Of a stretch of DNA of 35,365 nucleotides, positions 18,501 to 24,925 are shown one piece after another. The notes beneath the pieces were generated by a model. That model made no database searches, was not told the origin of the DNA, and saw only the letters and a program-made list of their open reading frames with translations. The translations under genes and the position numbers were made by a program. The stretch spans positions 1 to 35,365 of the forward strand of contig PNKB01000035.1 of NCBI GenBank assembly GCA_013997645.1, given 5' to 3'. The stretch comes from Cyanobacteria bacterium PR.3.49 (GTDB lineage: Bacteria; Cyanobacteriota; Vampirovibrionia; Obscuribacterales; Obscuribacteraceae). Each line of letters opens with the position of its first letter. The first letter of the stretch is position 1.

Positions 18501-18807
18501 TACGGACTGGATCATGGTCAGCTCTGAATCGGAAATCACTGAAAAACTGACAGAAGCCTTTAAAGGACCTCGCAAGCGCCCCGTTATCGCAGGCATCAGC
18601 ATGAAACCGATTGCCGGTGAGAGTGAGGATGGTTTCCCTGACTCACACATGTACAGCATCATCGACTTCGACCCAAAAGGTCCTGATGGTGGAACGGTCA
18701 CAGTCCGCAATCCCTGGGGCAACGCTGACGCAACTACAAGCGGAACCAAAAAAATCAGTGTCAAGCAATTCGAAAATAACTTCTCACGTATTTCTTACTC
18801 TGATTAG
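15544..18807 (+). CDS. EF-hand repeat protein with C-terminal calpain-type cysteine protease
   Basis: The 1087-residue protein starts at ATG 15544 (MASDSITEVSG), after SD AGAGGCGG. An upstream in-frame extension crosses the promoter and is rejected. There is no signal peptide. The motif ALRQAGLLPELAIDGA leads into eight EF-hand loops at residues 79, 161, 265, 347, 466, 548, 664 and 757. Each is followed by an acidic second loop of the type SNDELGDENDGITKDDL. From about 850 a calpain (peptidase C2-like) domain follows. Q863-G-x-x-G-N-C869 (oxyanion Gln and nucleophile), H1035 in SHMYSI and N1056 in VRNPWG form the Gln/Cys/His/Asn set of calpains. The likely role is a Ca2+-regulated cytosolic or exported cysteine protease; its substrate is unknown. 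The EF-hands are N-terminal and far more numerous than in animal calpains. Confidence 0.9.
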   Translation: MASDSITEVSGVQQPVVKDASEKALKDSNESAKQVTPQDIQALNEKNMQALRQAGLLPELAIDGAKEITYVQKNFDKIDRSGDGWVTGGEIDAYAKENAAKLSNIELEALRKVKEKISTFEDESNDELGYENDGITKDDLAGVQKRFGIYDYAQKNFDKLDEDGDGYVTGGEIDAFIKFKGKEIGEQEKTILDNLKKAVGDIEEISNDEIGDENDGFTRYDLQDAKAKDGTERLSGDQAECKDVKPSGDLRPALDYARDNFEKIDADKDGYLTKDEILDYATVNKATLSSDDKAKLVALKNRVSGVEEQSNDERFDENDGITKADIAEARPRLDALAYAKTNYDKLDGDGDGFITESDIDAYSNARHNLTADEKLNLKYLRENVSNIEEYANDELADENDGITRSDVNDALIELGSEDARSDCQAAEAAKPKEAGKPAEAKAETKTEERVADSGLDYLRKRFAFIDQDGDNYVTKSEIDKYVKDKEKTLTSGETLALKRLGSKVDDLEEMYNDELADENDGITRQDINVAEEQMKATEYAKQNFGKLDLDGDGYVTSGEVNSYVRANSDRLSAQDRANLDYLKSNVDDLEEYSNDELGDENDGFTSADLRDALDETGSNTVGTEGNAEKLPLPAPVQYKYDPTTKAVRIEEAAAEAEKIFDRLDQDSDGYLSEGELARAVQSEKYTGREAQIVGALYKNQDDLEERSNDELGDENDGITRDDLKQFDQDRDKVQTEWQQIGRARVWLDKDDNFKKVDADSDDYLTKSEIEKALERTDLTKDERTSLEFLRDNVDDLEEASNDELGDENDGITKDDLKEYGDDTVRSVHNVFQETNEAQRLGSRDLYANKENPLASIKPDAIKQGMIGNCYFEAALASLAAVDPESIHRMIKDNGDGTYTVTFPGNTDEPVTVKAPTEVEMGIFNQGGPDGTWACVLEKAYGAYCNQHWYRRGPFNLFGGDTDAEGSEGGELKIGHAMSLLTGRDRDTDWIMVSSESEITEKLTEAFKGPRKRPVIAGISMKPIAGESEDGFPDSHMYSIIDFDPKGPDGGTVTVRNPWGNADATTSGTKKISVKQFENNFSRISYSD

Positions 18808-18869
18808 ACCTGACAAATTGATGACGGGCGTGCCCCGACGCTAAAAATTCTCCCTCGATTGAGAGCAAT

Positions 18870-18902
18870 GACCGCCCGGCTATCCAGCTGGGCGGTCTTG
18901 TT
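18870..18902 (+). terminator. Terminator after the calpain gene
   Basis: A 12-bp stem (GACCGCCCGGCT with AGCTGGGCGGTC, one G-U) closes a 4-nt loop and is followed by TTGTTGG. The stem is strong but the T-tract is poor. Confidence 0.65.
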
Positions 18903-19030
18903 GGTGTCTGGAAACTCTAGCCCTGCGGGAGTTTGGGGTTTTCAAGATTTTTTGAAAATTGCAGCGATATTGTGAGTGCGTTCCTCCCCCTGCGCTTCCA
19001 ATCGCTACTACAAATTAGAGGTTTCATCCC

Positions 19031-20725
19031 ATGCCCCCCAAAGCAAGTGAAAGAGTCGAGAATACTCAAGTTTCCGCAGAAGCTAAATCTGTAGTCAACG
19101 TCGAAATCAATGAAGGCGACGTCAAAACCCTGGCAGCAATGAATCTGGCTCAACGTGAGCAATTGAAAGCGACCGGCGTGCTTCCTGAATTGTCCATAAG
19201 CGGAGCTACGGAACTCGACTACGTGAAGAAGAACTTTGAAAAATTGGACGCATCAAAAGATGGCCGTATTACCAAGTCAGAAATAGATGAATATTTGAAG
19301 AACAACAAAGAATTGAGTCAAACTGAAAAAGATGCACTGCAAAAGGTGGCTGCCAACGTTGATAAGCTGGAGAAGAACAGCACAGACGGAATTTATTCAG
19401 GTGGCAGTCGCGGCGGCCAGCATGGACCGGAAAACGGCATCTCTCAGAAAGATTTGGATGTCGCCTCTCAGCGCATGAAGGCAGAGGATTATGCCGCAAA
19501 GAATTTCGACAAACTCGATAAAGACAATGATGGCCATGTCACAGTTGACGAGATAAAAGCCTACGCAAAAGCCAACGAGAAGACGTTGGGCAAGGAAGAG
19601 GCACAAACGCTAATGGCATTAGCCAAAGATATGGACCGTTTGCAAAATGCACATGATGACGAATGGGGCTGGGAAAATGACGGCTTTACCCGTCACGATC
19701 TTCTCGAAGCCAGACAGCAGGAAGGCACAGGCTCCATGCGCGTTTCCGAAGGTAATTGTGAAGTTCCTGGCGTGACCACGCGGGCAAAAGAAGGCGTCAA
19801 AGAAGGCGCTAAAGAAAAGGAAACTCCTGCGGAAAACAAAGAGTACACGGTTAAACCCGGCGATTCGCTCTGGAAAATTTGCAGAGAAGAATTGAAGCAG
19901 CGCAATGGCGGTCAGGACGCTTCTAACAGAGACGTTCTCGAGATGGTGAAGCGAACGGCTGAGATGAACAAGATGCCGGTGGATGGTCTCATCAAGGAAG
20001 GCGATAAGCTGAAGTTGCCAGGCAAAGCAGATCCAAACTGCGAAGTGCCACCGGTAAAAACACCGAAGCATGAAGAGCCGCGCCGCGAAAAACCTGCGGT
20101 TAAGCCGCCTGTAAAACAAGAAGATCCGAATTGCGAAGTGCCACCGGTAAAGCCACCAGTTAAACAAGAAGATCCCGAGTGCGAAGTGCCGCCGGAAAAC
20201 ACACAGAAAGGCAATCGTAAAGGGCACCAATCGGCAGCAGACGTCATGCGTGATCGATTCAGCGAAATGGACAAGGACGGCAACAATCATGTAAGCCGCA
20301 AAGAAATCGAAAGATACGTTGCTCAAAATCAAGATAATCTGACCGCTGATGAAATCCGCGCTCTGGACACAATGTCGAAGAATGTCGGCAAAATTCAAGA
20401 ATTGGCCAATGATGAAAGAGGTGACGAAAACAGTGGTATCTCACGCCAAGACTTGACGAAGCTCGATGACCTGGCAAGAAACAGCGAGAAGTATCTGCGC
20501 GACGGCAGCTTCAAGTCATTCGATGCGGACCGCAACAATTACCTGACCAAAGAAGAAATCACTCGCGCTCTCACCACTGCCCGACTGACACGCGAAGAAC
20601 GCGTAACTCTCGAGTTTCTCAAAGACAATATGAAATACTTGCAGAAAGGAAACAACGACGAGCGCGGTTTTGAAAACAACGGAATTTCGCTTGCCGATAT
20701 GAGATTCTACGCCGGTCTTGTTTAG
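19031..20725 (+). CDS. EF-hand, LysM and NCEVP-repeat protein (564 aa)
   Basis: This is a paralogue of the two preceding genes, without a signal peptide. The shared motif LKATGVLPELSISGA is near residues 45-60. EF-hand loops start at 73 (DASKDGRITKSE), 163 (DKDNDGHVTVDE), 414 (DKDGNNHVSRKE) and 498 (DADRNNYLTKEE), each with a partner acidic loop. The first partner is expanded by a Gly/Ser/Arg insert and lacks the NDE core. A LysM domain sits between the two EF pairs at about 272-331 (YTVKPGDSLWKIC to EGDKLKLP). Four Cys-containing NCEVP/ECEVP motifs occur at about 242, 336, 367 and 383; the last two repeat with a period of 16 residues in a Pro/Lys-rich linker. The SD AGAGG lies 10 nt before ATG 19031. 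A hairpin terminator follows. Confidence 0.88.
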   Translation: MPPKASERVENTQVSAEAKSVVNVEINEGDVKTLAAMNLAQREQLKATGVLPELSISGATELDYVKKNFEKLDASKDGRITKSEIDEYLKNNKELSQTEKDALQKVAANVDKLEKNSTDGIYSGGSRGGQHGPENGISQKDLDVASQRMKAEDYAAKNFDKLDKDNDGHVTVDEIKAYAKANEKTLGKEEAQTLMALAKDMDRLQNAHDDEWGWENDGFTRHDLLEARQQEGTGSMRVSEGNCEVPGVTTRAKEGVKEGAKEKETPAENKEYTVKPGDSLWKICREELKQRNGGQDASNRDVLEMVKRTAEMNKMPVDGLIKEGDKLKLPGKADPNCEVPPVKTPKHEEPRREKPAVKPPVKQEDPNCEVPPVKPPVKQEDPECEVPPENTQKGNRKGHQSAADVMRDRFSEMDKDGNNHVSRKEIERYVAQNQDNLTADEIRALDTMSKNVGKIQELANDERGDENSGISRQDLTKLDDLARNSEKYLRDGSFKSFDADRNNYLTKEEITRALTTARLTREERVTLEFLKDNMKYLQKGNNDERGFENNGISLADMRFYAGLV

Positions 20726-20761
20726 CGGTTTGCCGAATTCGCCATTTGCCTAAACCGATGA

Positions 20762-20795
20762 AGAAGGAGCAGAAATGCTCCTTCTCGATTTATAT
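20762..20795 (+). terminator. Hairpin terminator after the third EF-hand gene
   Basis: AGAAGGAGCA pairs with TGCTCCTTCT around a GAAA tetraloop (10 bp). TCGATTTATAT follows, a weak T-rich tail. Confidence 0.65.
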
Positions 20796-20885
20796 CGGTA
20801 GCCTTAATTAACCGGGAATTCTGAAGAACAATCAGCAATAATCTCAAGAACCAATTTTCGTTCGAAATATCGTTCGGTTGTCATT

Positions 20886-20898
20886 GTTCCTCAGGAAC
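20886..20898 (+). promoter_or_regulatory. Palindrome just before the dodecin SD
   Basis: GTTCCT-c-AGGAAC is a perfect inverted repeat ending two bases before AAGGAG. It could be an operator or a small hairpin next to the ribosome-binding site. A direct repeat TCGTTCG (two copies, spacer of about 6) lies just upstream. Confidence 0.35.
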
Positions 20899-20910
20899 CA
20901 AGGAGTTTAT

Positions 20911-21117
20911 ATGTCTGGCGTTTACAAAATGGTTGAGATCGTTGGCACTTCAACAGTCAGCTTTGCTGAAGCGACCAAAGAAGCAGTCAAGCGCGCAGGG
21001 AAAACCATCCGCAATATGGGTTGGTTTGAAGTTGTCGAACAGCGCGGCGCAATTAAGGACGGAGCTGTCTCCGAGTTTCAAGTCAAGTTGAAAGTCGGCT
21101 TCAAGCTCGAAGATTAG
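20911..21117 (+). CDS. Dodecin (flavin-storage/buffer protein)
   Basis: Dodecins form hollow 12-mers that bind and quench flavins in the cytoplasm. The 68-residue product (MSGVYKMVEIVGTS...) matches the family in length. It has the VYK-x-x-EIVGTS start, the flavin-stacking Trp38 in NMGWFEV, the VEQRGAI turn, Gln57 in EFQVKL and the KVGF end. ATG 20911 is chosen because AAGGAG lies 6 nt before it. A longer in-frame start at 20878 would put the palindrome and SD inside the gene. A terminator follows. Confidence 0.93.
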   Translation: MSGVYKMVEIVGTSTVSFAEATKEAVKRAGKTIRNMGWFEVVEQRGAIKDGAVSEFQVKLKVGFKLED

Positions 21118-21140
21118 TTCAGAACGCACTAAATACAAAG

Positions 21141-21167
21141 AGGGCGGCGCACCAGCGTCGCCCTTTT
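21141..21167 (+). terminator. Rho-independent terminator after dodecin
   Basis: AGGGCGGCGC pairs with GCGTCGCCCT (one G-U) around an ACCA loop and is followed by TTTT. A run of A on the other side (AAATACAAAG) could let it also act for the convergent upp gene. Confidence 0.85.
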
Positions 21168-21193
21168 GATTGATTGGTCGAAACCTGAACTGA

Positions 21194-21841
21194 TTAGGTT
21201 CCGAAGATCCGGTCGCCGGCGTCGCCCAAGCCTGGAACTATATAGCCATGCTCGTTCAAATTTTCGTCCAGTGCGGCAGTTGTTATATGCACATTTGGAA
21301 ACTGGCTGTGGACGCGCTTAACTCCTTCAGGAGCGGCAACAATTGAAACCAGGTGAATTGTCTTAACGTTGAGTTTGTCAAATAGATTAATGGCTGCACA
21401 GGCAGAACCACCGGTTGCCAGCATTGGGTCGAGCACGAAGACGCGGCTTTCATTAGGCAGCGCTTCCGGCAGTTTTGCATAATATGAAATAGCCTTGAGC
21501 GTCTCTTCATCGCGGCGCAGCCCGATGTGATAGATGCGCGCATTGGCGAACAGCTCCTGGGCTGCCTCGGCAAGAATCAGTCCGGCACGCAATACCGGAG
21601 CGAAAACCACATAGTCGCTTAGTGCGACTCCCTTTGCCGGTCCAATCGGCGTTTCCACACCCACTTCTCGAACGCCCAGCTCCCGCATTGCCTCATACAC
21701 CAGGAAATAGCTCAACTGGCGAGCCTTCTCGCGAAATTCGCCAGATGGCGTTTGATAGTCCCTGAGCCGGGTCAAAATATTCCGGGTCAAGGGATGATTG
21801 ACTATCGTGACCTTTGACGTATCTGTTCCAGTCGTAGCCAT
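21194..21841 (-). CDS. upp: Uracil phosphoribosyltransferase
   Basis: This enzyme salvages uracil with PRPP to UMP. The 215-residue reading from ATG 21841 (MATTGTDTSKVTIVNHPL) matches the family. FAPVLRAGL is the substrate region. VFVLDPMLATGGSA is the PRPP-binding loop. GYIVPGLGDAGDRIFGT is the uracil-binding C-terminus. AGGGAGA lies about 8 nt upstream of this ATG, which supports it over the longer in-frame start at 21880. The gene lies 61 bp behind dxr on the minus strand and is probably co-transcribed with it. Confidence 0.96.
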   Translation of the reverse strand: MATTGTDTSKVTIVNHPLTRNILTRLRDYQTPSGEFREKARQLSYFLVYEAMRELGVREVGVETPIGPAKGVALSDYVVFAPVLRAGLILAEAAQELFANARIYHIGLRRDEETLKAISYYAKLPEALPNESRVFVLDPMLATGGSACAAINLFDKLNVKTIHLVSIVAAPEGVKRVHSQFPNVHITTAALDENLNEHGYIVPGLGDAGDRIFGT

Positions 21842-21902
21842 TGGAGCCGTCTCCCTGCGTTGCGAATTTCCAAGTTCCAAAATTTGAGCGCCTCTGGTGC
21901 GC

Positions 21903-23075
21903 CTATGCCGCCCGGGCCTTCAGAAGGTTGTCTGCCTCTTGTCTAGCCCAGCGATCAGCTTCAAGTATATCGTCCAAACCGGGCTTTGAAATCGGCTTGT
22001 GCTTCTCTAATACCTGTTCTATAAGCCGAGGGATGTCGCGGAAGGCAATGCGGTCGTTAAGAAATGCGGCGACGACTATTTCATTGGCGGCATTCATGAC
22101 ACAGGCGCTTGTTGTGTCCTCACTCGCCACTTTCTTGGCTATCGCCAGGCAGGGAAAACGATCTGTGTCAGGCTCTTCGAATGTCAGTTGGCTCAGGGTG
22201 GTCAGATCCAGGCGCGGCACCCGCGCAGAATGAACTCGCTCAGGGTGAAACAGCGCATAGTGAATCGGCAGGCGCATATCCGGAATCCCCATTTGACCAA
22301 CGATGGAACCGTCGACGAATTCGACGGCAGAATGAAGTATTGATTGCGGGTGCACGACGACGCGAATTTTGTCGGCGGGCATGTCAAACAGCCAGCGCGC
22401 TTCGACAATCTCTAAGCCTTTATTCATCAGCGTTGCCGAGTCGATAGTGATCTTCTGACCCATATTCCAATTGGGATGTTTCAGAGCATCACCCTTGGTG
22501 GCACCGTCAATCTGTTCTTTCGTCCAGGTTCTAAAAGGCCCGCCTGACGCAGTCAGCCAGATCGCCTCCAGATCATCCTTTGTATGTCCGCTGAGCGACT
22601 GAAAAATCGCAGAGTGCTCGCTGTCGACAGGGACGATTTTGGCGCCGTATTTTTCCACCATCGGCATTACGGCGCTTCCGGCGGCGACGAGCGTTTCTTT
22701 ATTCGCAAGCGCGATTGTTTTACCTTTCTCAATCGCCTTTGCAGTCGGTTTCAATCCGAGAAATCCAACCACCCCGGTTACTACCGTGTCGGCGCCACTC
22801 TCGGCAGCCACAGCTTCCAGCCCCTGAGAGCCGATTTCGATTTGAATTTTTGAAGCGCCCAGCTTCTCTTTAAGCGTCTTTCTTTCAGCTTCGCCCGGCA
22901 CCGAAACGAGTGCCGGCTGAAACTGTTTTATTTGCTCGGCAAAGAGGTCGAGATTACCGCCACCGGCAGCCATGGCAACCACTTCAATGACATCTTTGTG
23001 CGCTTGCGCAATGTCCAGACTTTGTCGCCCGATAGACCCGGTTGAGCCGAGGAGGCTGATTTTCTTGGTTGCCAT
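21903..23075 (-). CDS. dxr: 1-deoxy-D-xylulose-5-phosphate reductoisomerase
   Basis: DXR makes 2-C-methyl-D-erythritol 4-phosphate, the committed step of the MEP isoprenoid pathway, using NADPH and a divalent metal. The nucleotide-binding start KKISLLGSTGSIGRQSL, the metal/substrate region VDSEHSAIFQSL, the flexible loop LTASGGPFRTW, PNWNMGQKITIDSATLMNKG and VHPQSILHSAVEF are all present. The 390-residue length is normal. The start ATG 23075 has no good SD. The 126-bp gap to the divergent lipoprotein shows no strong promoter. Presence of dxr implies the MEP route in this organism. Confidence 0.97.
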   Translation of the reverse strand: MATKKISLLGSTGSIGRQSLDIAQAHKDVIEVVAMAAGGGNLDLFAEQIKQFQPALVSVPGEAERKTLKEKLGASKIQIEIGSQGLEAVAAESGADTVVTGVVGFLGLKPTAKAIEKGKTIALANKETLVAAGSAVMPMVEKYGAKIVPVDSEHSAIFQSLSGHTKDDLEAIWLTASGGPFRTWTKEQIDGATKGDALKHPNWNMGQKITIDSATLMNKGLEIVEARWLFDMPADKIRVVVHPQSILHSAVEFVDGSIVGQMGIPDMRLPIHYALFHPERVHSARVPRLDLTTLSQLTFEEPDTDRFPCLAIAKKVASEDTTSACVMNAANEIVVAAFLNDRIAFRDIPRLIEQVLEKHKPISKPGLDDILEADRWARQEADNLLKARAA

Positions 23076-23201
23076 GATTAAGATTAAACCGCCTGACTAC
23101 CTGTATGTCGGCTAATTTTACTACTTCCGACCGTCTAAACCTGCGTAATGGAGTCCAGTATGTTTTACTTTTCAACTCGGTTGGAAACCAAGGAGATTCA
23201 A

Positions 23202-24575
23202 ATGGCTTGCAAATCTGTCGCATCCCGCGCAGTGAAAACAATGTTGGTCGCGTTGACGTTACCCCTGCTTGCGGCTTGTGATGTCGAGCAGCGCTTGTCC
23301 TGGTCACCGGACGGAAACAAGCTAGCTGTAATCGGTGCTGACGGGGTGCGCGTTTCGACCGACGGCGGATTGCATTTGAGCGAACCGGTGGAGCCGGAGG
23401 CGAAACTTCTAAATTGGTTTGCTGATTCGAAACGGTTGCTAGTTGTTTCCGAAACATCGTATGAATCTTGGGAAGCCGCAGAAAAGCGCTTGAGCAAAGA
23501 AGATGTGGCCGCCGTTGGGTCATGTGCATCTCAGCTAATCACTGAATTGGAAAGATGCAACGGAGATCTTGCTGCTTGCAGAGATGCTCTAAAGAAGAAC
23601 AAATTTGACGCTACTCACTTGAATGCTGCACTCTTTTATCTCAATGCTACTCAGGGTGAGAAGATTCGCAAATTTGCCGGCAATGATGGTCGGCTGTTTC
23701 GATTGGGAATGACGTTATCGACAGTGAGCACCTACGATGTCGACAAAGACCTTAAACTGAAGGAAACACTTTTTACGACGGACAGAACCTTTGACAGTGC
23801 CGCTGTTAGCCCGTCCAACGAATATTTCTGTTTCATTTCCGGAGCTGAGAATGAGCTTCTAACTGCCGAGGCGAAGAATCCGAAAAATACTTGGAAGTCT
23901 TTTGGTCGTGACTATCAAGATTTCCCGGATTGGGATATCAACACCGATTTTATTTATGCACTCAAATCGGTTCCTGCGCCTGGCAAAGGAAAACCTGATT
24001 TTGAGCTGGTTTCCATTGACGTTAAAAAGGATCCCGCCCAAGCTGTAAAACATTTGTCGGATGTTTATTCTGCTTATGACAAAGTTCGGGCTACGGTCGA
24101 CGGCAATATTCTTTTCGTCGCATTGCGGGCAGGCAGTGTTCCTGTAGGCAAGTATTCCAGCCTCTTTTCCTATAATCTGACATCAGGAAAGTTGAAGAAA
24201 TTGCAGTCCAGCTCGAGCGCGACTCAGTTGGAAAAATTCGAAGTCAGCCCAGATGGAAACTCAGTTTCAATTCCGGGAGCTTACAATGCGTTGGCAGTGC
24301 TCAACTTGCAGAATGGTAAAAGACAAATTGTTGCACCTGCCGTGACGAAGAAAGATCAGGACACGTTCGTACCTGTTTGGAGAAATAACGAAGAGCTGTG
24401 CTTCAATCGCATTCAAGCAGGTGCAGATAAATCGACTGTCTCGCTGTATTCTTTGAGAACCGGTCAATCGAAAGACCTGAGTAATGCCTGGCCGGAAAAA
24501 GCAGTTGCTGGTCTTTTGGCTGTCACAGATAAAACGCTCTCGTTCGACGACTTTCTCAAAAGCTTACGCGAATGA
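23202..24575 (+). CDS. Lipoprotein with beta-propeller-like repeats
   Basis: I choose ATG 23202 because AAGGAG lies just before it; a longer start at 23148 lacks this. The 457-residue product has a lipoprotein signal peptide with lipobox LLAAC and lipidated Cys26. After it come TolB/WD40-like strands: LSWSPDGNKLAVIGADGVRV near the start, then AAVSPSNEYFCFISG and FEVSPDGNSVSIPGAYNALAVL later. A propeller of repeated SPDG-type blades is likely. The middle (about 105-150) has a Cys-containing helical insertion. The function is unknown; an envelope-attached binding or sensing protein is plausible. It is divergent from dxr. Confidence 0.8.
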   Translation: MACKSVASRAVKTMLVALTLPLLAACDVEQRLSWSPDGNKLAVIGADGVRVSTDGGLHLSEPVEPEAKLLNWFADSKRLLVVSETSYESWEAAEKRLSKEDVAAVGSCASQLITELERCNGDLAACRDALKKNKFDATHLNAALFYLNATQGEKIRKFAGNDGRLFRLGMTLSTVSTYDVDKDLKLKETLFTTDRTFDSAAVSPSNEYFCFISGAENELLTAEAKNPKNTWKSFGRDYQDFPDWDINTDFIYALKSVPAPGKGKPDFELVSIDVKKDPAQAVKHLSDVYSAYDKVRATVDGNILFVALRAGSVPVGKYSSLFSYNLTSGKLKKLQSSSSATQLEKFEVSPDGNSVSIPGAYNALAVLNLQNGKRQIVAPAVTKKDQDTFVPVWRNNEELCFNRIQAGADKSTVSLYSLRTGQSKDLSNAWPEKAVAGLLAVTDKTLSFDDFLKSLRE

Positions 24576-24925
24576 AATGAAAGGTTAATTCAGCCCTTTC
24601 AAAGATTCGGTCTGATGCTGGATCCGTCGTACATCTACAAAGTTTGAAGATTGGCTTTGTGCGGCAGTGAAGTAGTTTGCGGTACTAAATGTGGTGCCGT
24701 AGCTTTGCTCTGCGCGATGACATTCGCGGTTCAGCTCGGCACATCACCTGATAGAAAACCGGTAACGAAAGCACCGGACAAACCAAATGCAAAACTTGCC
24801 TTGTATTTTGGTCGAATTTTTAAGTGCGCAGAACAGAGCCAGGAATCTTAGAGCTGGGTACGAGGTTTACCAATGTCTCAAAAGTCGCCTATAATCGATG
24901 CAAGGAAGTTGAAGAGGGGCTGAAT
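24576..24925 (+). other. Intergenic region between lipoprotein and Pro-rich protein
   Basis: A 7-bp hairpin TGAAAGG/CCTTTCA (24578-24601) without a T-tract follows the lipoprotein gene and may end its transcript weakly. A short frame at 24651-24851 with a TTG start and no SD resembles a secreted peptide but is not supported. A promoter for the next gene is listed separately. Confidence 0.4.
24866..24895 (+). promoter_or_regulatory. Sigma-70 type promoter for the Pro-rich secreted protein
   Basis: TTTACC (24866-24871) and a perfect TATAAT (24890-24895) are spaced by 18 bp. The predicted start is about 24 nt before ATG 24926 and supports that start over in-frame codons further upstream. Confidence 0.6.

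Noticed and set aside
23148..23201. Longer start for the lipoprotein
   Set aside because: The later ATG 23202 has AAGGAG just before it and gives a normal-length lipoprotein signal peptide.
24651..24851. 66-codon frame with a hydrophobic start
   Set aside because: It has a TTG start and no SD, overlaps the region before a good promoter and matches no domain.
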